The notes beneath the pieces are model-generated. The model worked only from the letters and a program-made list of their open reading frames with translations, was not told the origin of the DNA and made no database searches. The translations under genes and the position numbers were made by a program. Positions 1 to 6,347 of a DNA stretch of 13,293 nt are shown piece by piece. Origin of the DNA: Lawsonibacter faecis. Lineage in GTDB: Bacteria; Bacillota; Clostridia; Oscillospirales; Oscillospiraceae. How positions within the stretch are numbered: the first letter of the stretch is position 1; the number at the start of each line of letters is the position of its first letter. The stretch is from contig NZ_JACOPQ010000023.1 in NCBI RefSeq assembly GCF_014287675.1, positions 1-13,293 on the forward strand. Reading direction: 5' to 3'.

Positions 1-29
1 GCGGGGCCGCGGCAATGCCGCGGCCCCGC
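1..29 (-). terminator. Hairpin terminator of the GIY-YIG/DUF6530 unit
   Basis: A perfect 13-base-pair GC-rich stem (GCGGGGCCGCGGC against its complement) with an AAT loop lies 6 bases beyond the stop codon of the leftward gene ending at 36. On the minus strand a short A-rich stretch precedes it. No T-run can be seen because the window ends here. Confidence 0.65.
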
Positions 30-35
30 TCCTTC

Positions 36-389
36 TTAATAAAATTCCGCACCTTCGGCGGCGAGGCGCTCCCGCCAGAGGGCGGTGAGCGCGTCCAGGT
101 CGTCCCGAAACTGCCTGTCGGTCTGGTCGGGCTTCTTCTCCAGCTCCTCCAGCACCTCAAAGGTGAAGGATGCGCCGCCGTGGGCCCTCCAGTCGGGCAG
201 AAGGGCGGCGAACATGCAGGCGTCGGCGGAGACGGAGAACTGGAAGCGGTTGCGCTGGCCCTTGGGGTCGGGGGCGGAGATCAGAAATACCCGCCCGGTG
301 ACGGCACTGCGGAGGGCGCAGACGCCGCCCACCACCGTCCGCTCTTTATAGGCGGCCAGCAGATCCTTTTGGTGCTGCGTCTTACCCAT
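36..389 (-). CDS. GIY-YIG nuclease family protein, catalytic motifs degenerate
   Basis: A 117-residue protein. It resembles the small clostridial GIY-YIG-family proteins: an N-terminal helix ending AAYKER, a GGVCALR strand where GIY would sit (about residues 21-27), VFLIS in place of YIG (34-38), NRF (47-49), then LLPDWRAHGGASFTFEVLEE (63-82) and a DDLDALTALWRERL helix (97-109). The GIY and YIG signatures are eroded, so nuclease activity is doubtful; the call rests on the overall pattern. I start it at ATG 389 rather than at the upstream ATG 449 because GGAG lies 10 bases before 389 and the first 20 residues of the longer frame look non-coding. It overlaps the upstream DUF6530 gene by 8 bases (ATGGGTAA), so the two are probably translationally coupled and share one promoter. 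Confidence 0.72.
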   Translation of the reverse strand: MGKTQHQKDLLAAYKERTVVGGVCALRSAVTGRVFLISAPDPKGQRNRFQFSVSADACMFAALLPDWRAHGGASFTFEVLEELEKKPDQTDRQFRDDLDALTALWRERLAAEGAEFY

Positions 390-870
390 GATACCCCAGC
401 TCCCCCAGAATCCGGGCAAGGACCGCCATACGCTCGCCCAGCAGTTCACTGTCCCGGGCCAGAGCGTCCTGAAAGAGGCGGATATCCTCCTGAATGTGCT
501 CGTTCTCCGTACAGACCGTGACCGTCATGGCATCTCCCTGGAGGCCCACCCGGCCGAACTGAGGGTGGTCGGGATCGTAAAAATCGGGGTACTTATAGGC
601 ATCCTCCCGGAGGTAGCGCTGGGCCTCGCAGGTGAGGATGGCCAGATCCAGCACCCGGTGGAGGGGCAGCTCCTCCGACTGGCGGGACCACTTCTCCCCG
701 GTGTACCGCCATACCTTGGCGGAGATGTCCACCTTGCCCCGGTCGTTCCACTGGGCGAGTCCCAGGGAGAGGCCCTTGGCGTCGGTTTCGTAGGCGGCGC
801 GGCCGTCGATCTGCTCATAATCTTCGGCTACGATGACGGGCTTGTGCTTGAGTGTGGTTGGTATCTTCAC
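382..870 (-). CDS. DUF6530 family protein
   Basis: A 162-residue soluble protein without signal peptide or membrane helix. I recognise the DUF6530 pattern: TTLKHKPVIV near the N-terminus, EQIDGRAAYETDAKGLSLGLAQW, then ISAKVWRYTGEKWSRQSEELPLHRVLDLAIL in the middle and GLQGDAMTVTVC in the C-terminal half. The family's function is unknown. A GTG at 879 would add three residues, but it touches the Shine-Dalgarno sequence. GTG at 870 has AGGAGG 8 bases upstream and is the better start. It is the first gene of a two-gene unit with the GIY-YIG-like protein. It lies under a strong sigma-A promoter, with palindromes between the -10 box and the ribosome binding site, which suggests repression by a dimeric regulator. 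Confidence 0.8.
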   Translation of the reverse strand: MKIPTTLKHKPVIVAEDYEQIDGRAAYETDAKGLSLGLAQWNDRGKVDISAKVWRYTGEKWSRQSEELPLHRVLDLAILTCEAQRYLREDAYKYPDFYDPDHPQFGRVGLQGDAMTVTVCTENEHIQEDIRLFQDALARDSELLGERMAVLARILGELGYHG

Positions 871-891
871 AGGAGACACCTCCTTTTAATG

Positions 892-919
892 TTAGTAAAT
901 TACTAATTTAGTATTTTAC
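892..919 (-). promoter_or_regulatory. Overlapping palindromic operator candidate
   Basis: Directly downstream of the leftward -10 box are two overlapping perfect palindromes: TTAGTAAATTACTAA (892-906) and TACTAATTTAGTA (901-913). A wider 25-base dyad spans 895-919 with one mismatch. The TTAGTA/TACTAA half-sites resemble operators of MarR-type dimeric repressors. The position at the transcription start suits repression of the DUF6530 unit. No regulator gene lies beside it, so the protein that binds is unknown. Confidence 0.5.
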
Positions 920-926
920 AAATTGA

Positions 927-955
927 ATAGTAGCATGGATATTCCGAACTGTCAA
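927..955 (-). promoter_or_regulatory. Sigma-A promoter of the DUF6530 unit
   Basis: On the minus strand TTGACA (955-950), a 17-base spacer and TACTAT (932-927) form a near-consensus sigma-A promoter. The expected start near 920 falls at the edge of the palindromic operator and leaves a leader of about 50 bases before GTG 870. Confidence 0.8.
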
Positions 956-965
956 GGAAATACTA
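936..965 (+). promoter_or_regulatory. Possible sigma-G/F-type promoter for spoVAC
   Basis: TGGATA (936-941), a 17-base spacer and AATACTA (959-965) match the sigma-G consensus (TGMATA, 17-18, CATWMTA) at all but one base in each box. It lies 26 bases before the spoVAC start and overlaps the -35 box of the opposite sigma-A promoter, so the two could be mutually exclusive. SpoVA genes are known sigma-G targets; this assignment is inference. Confidence 0.42.
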
Positions 966-991
966 GCTGCAGAAAAAAGGAGGCCAATTCG

Positions 992-1432
992 ATGGATATG
1001 ACCAATCAGGAGTACGGCGCATACGTCAACTCCAAATCCAAGCCGTCCCCGCTCTGGAAAAATTTATGCTGGGCGTTCGTGGTGGGCGGTCTCATCTGCA
1101 CGGCGGGGCAGGGACTGCTGAATCTCTTCCGCTACATGGGACTCAATGAGACCGCGTCCGGGGCCGCCGTGTCTGTGACACTGATCTTTCTGGCCGCCCT
1201 CTTCACGGGCCTGGGCCTCTTCGACAAACTGGCCAAGCGGGCTGGGGCGGGCACCCTGGTGCCTATCACCGGTTTCGCCAACGCCATGGTGTCCCCCGCG
1301 CTGGAGTTCAAGAGCGAGGGCCTCGTGATGGGTGTGGCGGCCAAGATGTTTACCATCGCCGGGCCGGTGCTGGTTTTCGGCATCAGCGCGTCCATCCTCT
1401 ATGGAATTGTGCGGGTGCTGCTGTTCAAGTGA
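992..1432 (+). CDS. spoVAC: Stage V sporulation protein AC (SpoVAC)
   Basis: A 146-residue integral membrane protein of the SpoVAC family, part of the SpoVA channel that moves dipicolinic acid across the inner spore membrane during sporulation and germination. Visible signatures: AFVVGGLICTAGQG (about 29-41, first helix), a second helix around 58-78 (SVTLIFLAALFTGLG), the conserved GAGTLVPITGFANAMVSPALEFKSEG (85-110), and a last hydrophobic stretch (117-143). Length is normal for the family. ATG 992 is chosen over ATG 923 because AAAAAAGGAGG lies 8 bases upstream and the family begins with MDMT-like residues. SpoVAD and SpoVAE normally follow SpoVAC, but here a hairpin and a non-coding stretch follow, so the gene stands alone. 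SpoVAEb is a less likely alternative because the N-terminal extension fits SpoVAC. Confidence 0.93.
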   Translation: MDMTNQEYGAYVNSKSKPSPLWKNLCWAFVVGGLICTAGQGLLNLFRYMGLNETASGAAVSVTLIFLAALFTGLGLFDKLAKRAGAGTLVPITGFANAMVSPALEFKSEGLVMGVAAKMFTIAGPVLVFGISASILYGIVRVLLFK

Positions 1433-1436
1433 GACG

Positions 1437-1464
1437 TTGGGCGGGGAACACGTTCCCCGCCCAA
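1437..1464 (+). terminator. Hairpin terminator after spoVAC
   Basis: A 13-base-pair inverted repeat (TTGGGCGGGGAAC and its complement, 2-base centre) starts 4 bases after the spoVAC stop. It lacks a T-run but is the only strong hairpin before the next promoter. Confidence 0.6.
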
Positions 1465-1507
1465 TGATTATAAGTGGGGCTAAAAATGATTTTTCCCACA
1501 AAAGGTA

Positions 1508-1536
1508 TTGACAAACAAAGAGCGGTGTTGTACAAT
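1508..1536 (+). promoter_or_regulatory. Strong sigma-A promoter of the candidate structured RNA
   Basis: TTGACA (1508-1513), a 17-base spacer and TACAAT (1531-1536) differ from consensus at one base only. No protein gene with a convincing ribosome binding site follows within 500 bases. The predicted start near 1543 coincides with the beginning of a stem-rich stretch. Confidence 0.82.
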
Positions 1537-1542
1537 ATAGCC

Positions 1543-2040
1543 AGAAAGAAAGGAGTGAGTCCAATGGGCTGAAAGGCTCAGGAAACTTTCTGACAAGGGA
1601 ATTCCCGGGTAAGCTAATTGAGAAATACTCAGGCGATGGCAATTCTTTGGCAAGGGTAACCGACCAAGGCAGGACCGAATTCATGCGAGTCTAATCTGAT
1701 AGCCTAGGCAAGCGCCAATGCAAGAGAATCCACCCGGCAAAGTCCTTGACCCCAGCGAGCGACAGATTCCAGGAAATTTAGGAAAACAGGTATCGGGCAA
1801 GTTCCAAACAGCACTCACATATGTGAGACAGCACACGGCAACCTCGAGCAAAATATTGCAAAAGACGGAACCGAATGTGCAATTGGTGTTTCAATGGCGA
1901 CTGCGCAGAGATATCTCTTCCAGAATCCGGGATTCTTGATCGTATCACACTGTAGAAAGCAAGAGGTAAACCAATTTGGTAGAAATCCAGAATCAGAAGT
2001 AGCCCCCCGGTCACGTTCGGATGACCGGGGGGTTGTGCTG
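1543..2040 (+). ncRNA. Candidate large structured non-coding RNA (about 500 nt)
   Basis: Bounded by a near-consensus promoter (1508-1536) and a strong hairpin terminator (2003-2032). No frame in it looks coding. The strand has many local helices: CAGAAAG (1542-1548) with CTTTCTG (1586-1592), enclosing a GAAA-capped hairpin (1565-1580); CTCACATATGTGAG (1814-1827); ATTGCA (1855-1860) with TGCAAT (1878-1883); AGAGATATCTCT (1907-1918); AGAATCC with GGATTCT (1922-1936); ACCAATTTGGT (1970-1980). GGCAA recurs at 1638, 1649, 1707, 1736, 1796 and 1837, which could reflect GNRA-like loops or a repeated motif. It lacks recognisable RNase P, tmRNA, 6S or group I/II intron cores. Size, isolation and ornate folding recall the ROOL, GOLLD and OLE classes, but I cannot match it to one from sequence alone. 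Length and termini are inferred. Confidence 0.6.
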
Positions 2041-2178
2041 TATCTGGAGGCTTTTGCATTGTACAGACCGATGGGGGCTGCTTCTGATTCCGCGCCGAGT
2101 GGCGCGTGCCAAGCGTTTCGGCCCCCCACGCGGGCCGAAACCTTGATGCCGGGGCAATTTATTTGCCCCGTGCAGATA
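2002..2178. repeat. 177-base multi-hairpin direct repeat, copy 1
   Basis: First of two near-identical units, offset by 223 bases. It contains four hairpins in order: CCCCCCGGTCA with its complement (2003-2032); CGCGCC-GAGT-GGCGCG (2091-2106); TTTCGGCCC with GGGCCGAAA (2116-2140); GGGGCAA-TTTAT-TTGCCCC (2151-2169). CTGTA (2038-2042) can also pair with TACAG (2062-2066). The first hairpin doubles as terminator of the upstream RNA. It has no coding signal. It is probably a copy of a dispersed intergenic repeat family; the family itself is not identified. Confidence 0.9.
2003..2036 (+). terminator. Terminator of the structured RNA (first hairpin of repeat copy 1)
   Basis: An 11-base-pair stem (CCCCCCGGTCA and TGACCGGGGGG) with an 8-base loop, followed by TTGT. 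Stem strength and position after 460 bases of structured sequence make it the likely 3' end of the RNA. Confidence 0.6.
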
Positions 2179-2192
2179 AAGAATAAAGGGTT

Positions 2193-2218
2193 CCCGCAAA
2201 GCCTTGAGGCTTTGCGGG
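2193..2218. other. Hairpin between the two repeat copies
   Basis: CCCGCAAAGCC and GGCTTTGCGGG form a perfect 11-base-pair stem with a TTGA loop. It lies in the 46-base spacer that separates the repeat copies and has no counterpart after copy 2. It could be a terminator or part of a larger repeat unit; no T-run follows. Confidence 0.6.
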
Positions 2219-2224
2219 ATAATG

Positions 2225-2402
2225 GCCCCCCGGTCACGTTCGGATGACCGGGGGGTTGTGCTGTATCTGGAGGCTTTTGCATTGTACAGACCGATGGGGG
2301 CTGCTTCTGATTCCGCGCCGGGTGGCGCGTGCCAAGCGTTTCGGCCCCCCCACGCGGGCCGAAACCTTGATGCCGGGGCAATTTATTTGCCCCGTGCAGA
2401 TA
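2225..2402. repeat. 177-base multi-hairpin direct repeat, copy 2
   Basis: It matches 2002-2178 except for two changes. The tetraloop of the second hairpin is GGGT instead of GAGT, and the loop of the third hairpin has one extra C (seven in a row instead of six). Both changes fall in loops, and all four stems are intact. Copy 2 is followed by unrelated GC-rich sequence (2403-2460) in which I see no gene. Confidence 0.9.
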
Positions 2403-2460
2403 TAAAATGGGGTCCCCACATGAGCACGGCGCCGGCGGGGCGTGCGGCTGAGGGGGCGGA

Positions 2461-2534
2461 GCAATTTGAAAACCACAGTCAGGGGGCGGCATTCCATGTG
2501 GAATGCCGCCCCCTGATTGTGGTTTTCTGCAATT
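2461..2534. repeat. 60-base palindrome flanked by GCAATT direct repeats
   Basis: Positions 2468-2527 are an inverted repeat with 29-base arms, one mismatch and a 2-base centre; the arms begin GAAAACCACA and reach GGCATTCCA at the middle. GCAATT occurs on both sides (2461-2466 and 2529-2534), as a target-site duplication of a small palindromic element would. The right GCAATT overlaps the stop codon of the M56 gene. As RNA it would form a very stable hairpin on either strand and would terminate the leftward M56 operon, with TTTTC after the stem on that strand. Confidence 0.75.
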
Positions 2535-3480
2535 AAGGCTTGAGATTCGCGGTTAGGCTGTTGGAGGGGGCCCTGCCGCGGCGGAGGGAGGAGAGAATAA
2601 TCTGACCGTAGCGGCCGCGCTCCTCCCTGTCCAGCCGCGCCACCACCTGATCGTCGCAGCACAGCTCCATATCCCGCCAGCCCTGGCGGACCATCAGCCA
2701 CACCAGAGGGTTGAACCAGTGGGCGGCGGCAGCCAGGAGCAGGAGGGCCTTATATGGAATATCACGGCGGCGGCAGTGGCATAGCTCATGCCGCAGAATG
2801 AAGGGCAGATCGGCGAGGTCGGCGGAGGCGTCTGGCAAAAGGATCGCGGGACGGACGAGTCCGGCCAGCATAGGACCGGCCACGCCGGGACAGACCATCA
2901 GCTTCACCTGGGCGCGGACGCCGAGGCTGTGCCGCTGTTCCTCCAGGACGGCGAGAAAACGCGGCTGCGTGACCTCCTCCGCCCAGCGGCGGACGTAGCG
3001 CCGAAAGCGCAGATCGCTCAGCAGATGCCACGAAATAATTCCGGCTGCCCCTGCCAGCCAGAGGGCGAAGAGTATCTGCTCCAGGGTGATCGTGCGGGCG
3101 GAGGCGGCGCCCTGGTGACCGGCGGACGGAGCTGTGGGAAGCTGACTCTTGCCGTCGTCGGCGCCGGGCTGGAGCGGCGCGGCGGGGTCTGCGGCCGGGG
3201 ATTGGACGCTTACGCCGGGCTGGACGGGAGCGAAGCCGGACTGTGGGCTGGGGGCAGTGTAGACCACCGTGCCCGCCGGAGGGGCCGCCAGCCTGACCGG
3301 CGCCTGGGGCAGGGAGAAGTTAATGGGGATGAGCAGGCGCACCGCCACCGCCAACCAGGCCCAGTAGCGCCAGCGGAGCTTGTACCGCCTGGACAGCAGC
3401 GGCCCCAGCAGGAGGAGCAGGAGGATAACGGCGGACATGGTGAGGGTAATCTCCGCCAGGGCGGCGAGAAAATGGGTCAT
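2533..3480 (-). CDS. M56 family (BlaR1-like) metallopeptidase lacking its C-terminal tail
   Basis: A 315-residue membrane zinc protease of the BlaR1/MecR1 type, which in this family cleaves or inactivates a BlaI/MecI repressor after a signal at the cell surface. Visible parts: N-terminal helices (about 4-30 and 38-55), a Pro/Ala-rich loop (60-130), a third helix (133-153), zinc motif HELCH (231-235), a hydrophobic segment (244-265) and MELCCDD (271-277) with the likely third zinc ligand E272. ATG 3480 has AAAGGA 8 bases upstream. The chain ends RAPSNSLTANLKP, which lines up with RAPHTAFSTELRGG at the head of the two sensor proteins upstream. The protease therefore stops where the family normally continues into a basic stretch and a last membrane helix. 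It is the last gene of the blaI operon, and its stop overlaps a palindromic element that may have caused the truncation. Confidence 0.85.
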   Translation of the reverse strand: MTHFLAALAEITLTMSAVILLLLLLGPLLSRRYKLRWRYWAWLAVAVRLLIPINFSLPQAPVRLAAPPAGTVVYTAPSPQSGFAPVQPGVSVQSPAADPAAPLQPGADDGKSQLPTAPSAGHQGAASARTITLEQILFALWLAGAAGIISWHLLSDLRFRRYVRRWAEEVTQPRFLAVLEEQRHSLGVRAQVKLMVCPGVAGPMLAGLVRPAILLPDASADLADLPFILRHELCHCRRRDIPYKALLLLAAAAHWFNPLVWLMVRQGWRDMELCCDDQVVARLDREERGRYGQIILSSLRRGRAPSNSLTANLKP

Positions 3481-3565
3481 AGTGGGTGTCCTTTCTGTCT
3501 GGGGCGGGACTGATGATAGGGAGGGGAGAGCGGCGCCCCGGTGTGCCCTGCCGACAGGGGAAGGG

Positions 3566-5635
3566 TTAGACGGGATTGACGCTCATACTGCTCAGGGCGA
3601 GCCGGAGCTGGCGCTCGTACTCCTGATGGTAGGCGCTGCCGGGATACCACTCGGTGCTGGTAAGAGCGGCGTAGCACCAGCCGTTGGCGGCGGGGACGCC
3701 GTCCGCCTCGTTATCCGGGGACTGGCACATGGGCAGCCAGGAGAAGCCGGGTATGTTGGCGTCGTACCGCTGATTGAGGTCCGGCCCGGCCAATATCTCG
3801 AAGAGCCGCCCGCAGGCCAGGGGATCTGAGATGCCGCCATCATCCACGCCGCCTCGCTCGGCCACATACCGCTCATAGGCGGGCCGGTAGTAAATTCCCA
3901 CACCCCGGCCAGTGTCCCGGAAGAGGATGGCGTTATACAGCTCTTCGGGGAGCTGGAGGGTGAAGTGGTAGGCGTCGTTGGTGTAAAAGCCGGAATAGGA
4001 GTCGTAGGCGTCGCTGCCGCCGGTGACGAAGTTGAGGTATTTGGCGTCCACGGTCATCCATTCGTCCACCAGTGCGGAGACGGCGTCTTTCGACCTGGCG
4101 CCGGCCTCATCCAGGTCGCCAAGGTAGTAGTACCCGCCGCCTGCGACGGGGATGAAAGCCATGTAGGGCGTGGAATCGGTCCAATCGGGGTCCTCAGGGA
4201 GCGAGACGGGACAGTGGTAGACCCCTACGCCGTACCAGTTGGGCAGGCCCAGGTCGGGGTAGCTGGCGGTCAGAGTGAGGGTGGGGTAGCTGAAGTTCAC
4301 ATGGCCGTACTCAAAACCCGTCTCCGGCGCCTGCCGCCAGACATGGCGCTGTACATCGCTCCAGAGACCGGTGTCCCACTCTGCTGCGACGTCGATGGTC
4401 TGGGGGAAGGCATATGTGCCGGGGATGGTGGCGAGGAACCAGTCGGGACCCTGCTGGAAAAAGACCTGACCGGTATTCTGATCCTTGAGGTAGCGGCCCA
4501 GGCAGGCGTCGGTACCGAAGCCCGTGGCGGAGTCTCCGCGGTAGAGGTCGAAAATCCAGAAGTCCCAGCCCTCGGTCTGCTGGGTACCCTGGTAGTCCAG
4601 AACAAAGGCTTCGCCCTCCACCAGACCGCCGTACTCGGGCAGGATGGTCTCCCGGAGCTGGAATTCAAAGGCGGCGGCCCCCTCGGGCAGGGCCGGGATA
4701 ACGAAGCCGCCCTGGGGTTCGCCGCCGGAGGGCCCCCAGGTACACCAGAGGGGAAGCTCAGTCTTGTCCACCTCCTCCAGAGGGACCAGGAGGCGGAAGG
4801 GGCTGTAGCTTGCCTGTGGGTAGGCGAGGTTGGCGCAGCGGGTGAGGGCGCCGTCCGCCCAGAGATAGACGCACTGCCAGGGGTCCATATTGCCGGTGGG
4901 GTCGTCGGTCTGACCGTAGAGATAGAGCTCCGGCCGGCCGTCACCCCTGATGCGGAAGCCCGCCAGCTCCAGAGCTGTGAGCTGCAGCGTGGTACCGGGG
5001 TTCTCCGTCAAAAAGAGGTCCGCAGCCTGGGGCTCCAGCTCCGCCAGGGAAACCCCGGCCAGGGAGAGGGCCTCCTCGCCCGTCACCCGGACGGCCTTCT
5101 CCGCGTCGTAAACCCAGGTGTGGATAAAGCCGTCGCTGCCGGTGCCGCCGGGTACCTCCAGGAGAATAATGTTCAGATAACGCCCTGCGGTGCTGGGAAA
5201 GGCGAACACCTGGGAATTGACGTGCTCATAGGCGGTGGCGATGTCCGCCCGCCACGCAGTCACCAGGGCCTGTATCTCGGCGTTGATGGACTGGGCCGCG
5301 TCGCTTTCCGCATCCGCCAGTATGGGCACCTCGTAGATATTCTGAAGCGTGTCGTAGTACTGAAGCTCCATGGCGATGCGGGCCTGGCCCACGGTGTCGA
5401 CTGGGAGGTGGCCGTCGGTCGGCGTGGGGGAGGGCGTTGGGGCCGGGGCGGGGGTCTGGGTGCAGGCGACAAGGCCTCCCGCCAGGACCGTTACCAGCAG
5501 GGCGGCGGCCACCAGAAGCGGGGCGCGGGCTTTCCCCGCGGAAAACAGGTTGCCCAGGCGGGCTTTCAGTGCGCGGCTGCCGCCCCGCAACTCGGTGGAG
5601 AAGGCGGTGTGGGGCGCGCGAGGTGGTTTTTTCAT
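3566..5635 (-). CDS. Membrane-anchored sensor protein B with an M56-tail leader
   Basis: A 689-residue exported protein. Residues 1-39 (MKKPPRAPHTAFSTELRGG, then a basic segment with KARLGNLFSAGK) resemble the cytoplasmic tail that follows the protease domain in intact M56 proteins. A hydrophobic helix follows (about 40-57) and ends in LAGGLVAC, a good lipobox (L-V-A-C), so the protein may be a lipoprotein or stay anchored by the helix. Next come a Pro/Thr-rich linker (TPAPAPTPSPTPT) and a large extracytoplasmic region rich in Tyr, Trp, Gly and Asp that I cannot assign. ATG 5635 has AAGGAGG 8 bases upstream. The next gene is the M56 protease, 85 bases downstream. Shared leader and context suggest a sensor or partner domain supplied in trans; that role is inference. 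The frame is intact, unlike its paralogue A. Confidence 0.78.
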   Translation of the reverse strand: MKKPPRAPHTAFSTELRGGSRALKARLGNLFSAGKARAPLLVAAALLVTVLAGGLVACTQTPAPAPTPSPTPTDGHLPVDTVGQARIAMELQYYDTLQNIYEVPILADAESDAAQSINAEIQALVTAWRADIATAYEHVNSQVFAFPSTAGRYLNIILLEVPGGTGSDGFIHTWVYDAEKAVRVTGEEALSLAGVSLAELEPQAADLFLTENPGTTLQLTALELAGFRIRGDGRPELYLYGQTDDPTGNMDPWQCVYLWADGALTRCANLAYPQASYSPFRLLVPLEEVDKTELPLWCTWGPSGGEPQGGFVIPALPEGAAAFEFQLRETILPEYGGLVEGEAFVLDYQGTQQTEGWDFWIFDLYRGDSATGFGTDACLGRYLKDQNTGQVFFQQGPDWFLATIPGTYAFPQTIDVAAEWDTGLWSDVQRHVWRQAPETGFEYGHVNFSYPTLTLTASYPDLGLPNWYGVGVYHCPVSLPEDPDWTDSTPYMAFIPVAGGGYYYLGDLDEAGARSKDAVSALVDEWMTVDAKYLNFVTGGSDAYDSYSGFYTNDAYHFTLQLPEELYNAILFRDTGRGVGIYYRPAYERYVAERGGVDDGGISDPLACGRLFEILAGPDLNQRYDANIPGFSWLPMCQSPDNEADGVPAANGWCYAALTSTEWYPGSAYHQEYERQLRLALSSMSVNPV

Positions 5636-5687
5636 GGGGAATGCCTCCTTGAATAGGGGAAGAGTTTGATGTGCGTCGAATTGACCT

Positions 5688-5705
5688 GCCGGCGCACACG
5701 CCGGC
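5688..5705. other. Small hairpin between sensor genes A and B
   Basis: GCCGGCG-CACA-CGCCGGC forms a 7-base-pair stem in the 127-base gap between the two sensor genes. It could weaken read-through or mark a processing site. No promoter is evident in the gap. Confidence 0.4.
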
Positions 5706-5762
5706 GGGCAATGACAGGGGAAACGCCTGCGGCTGCCCGTCTGTGCCGCTGTTTATCCGGAA

Positions 5763-6203
5763 CTACTGCCGGGAGTCGGAAATGGCGATTTCGTCTACCA
5801 GCGCGTCGTTATCATAGTCATAGAAGGTCAGGGACATCTGCCAGACACTGTCGTCAAAGTCCGAGGCGTCGGGTCCGGCGAACATGGTGAGGAAGAGTTG
5901 GTAGTGGGGCTTCTCATCCATGTTTGCGGAGTCGGTGTAGGGCGCGCCGTCAGGGTAGGCGGCCCGGACAGCCTCCATAGAGTCCCCCAGGCGGATGCCC
6001 CGCCAGGTGGCGAAGCCCTCAAAATCCCTGGCAGCGACGCTGCGCAGGGCCATGACGCCCCGGGAGGGATTATAACAGAAGGTGGCGCCGGTGCCGCCGT
6101 CCTTGCCGTACCACTCGGTGGCATAGTAAATTCCGTTTTCATCCGGGTCGGTGGCGGTGGTGGCGTAGGGGGTGCCGAAGAGGAAGGCCTCCGCCGTACC
6201 CAT
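5763..6203 (-). pseudogene. C-terminal remainder of sensor A, downstream of the amber codon
   Basis: This is the same reading frame as 6348-7361. Translation past the amber codon at 6350-6348 continues as GIRQGGEFRWYFTLVNDGGWTFYQYY and joins this segment without a frameshift, so the full gene would span 7361 to 5763 (532 sense codons with one amber). ATG 6203 is the first internal ATG, but it has no good Shine-Dalgarno sequence, so independent translation is unlikely. The segment holds the end of the extracytoplasmic domain (for example TWRGIRLGDSMEAVRAAYP and a DYDNDALVDEIAISD end). I take it as the broken 3' part of the gene unless the amber is read through, repaired or a sequencing error. 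Confidence 0.6.
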
Positions 6204-6347
6204 GGCGTGCCACGCCCCGTCGATGGAGAAGGAGAAGTCGGAGGCCTCCGCGCCCTGGGCGGACAGGCCGTAGTACTGGTAGAACGTCCAGCCGCCGTCG
6301 TTGACCAGGGTGAAGTACCAGCGGAATTCTCCGCCCTGGCGGATGCC

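Noticed and set aside
1543..2040. RNase P, tmRNA, 6S, T-box, or group I/II intron
   Set aside because: I looked for their hallmark conserved stretches (for example the RNase P GAGGAAAGTCC box, the group II domain V, the T-box TGGNACCGCG) and found none.
2002..2402. CRISPR array
   Set aside because: Only two long copies with a 46-base spacer and no cas genes; the units are multi-hairpin repeats.
1815..2701. Several open frames across the RNA candidate and the repeats on both strands
   Set aside because: They run through terminator hairpins and direct repeats, lack ribosome binding sites, and their translations simply repeat with the DNA repeat.
3965..5656. A 563-codon open frame on the plus strand opposite sensor B
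   Set aside because: It is antisense to a gene with a good ribosome binding site, lipobox and operon context. Its translation is Gly/Val-rich low-complexity typical of GC-rich antisense frames, and it has no Shine-Dalgarno sequence.
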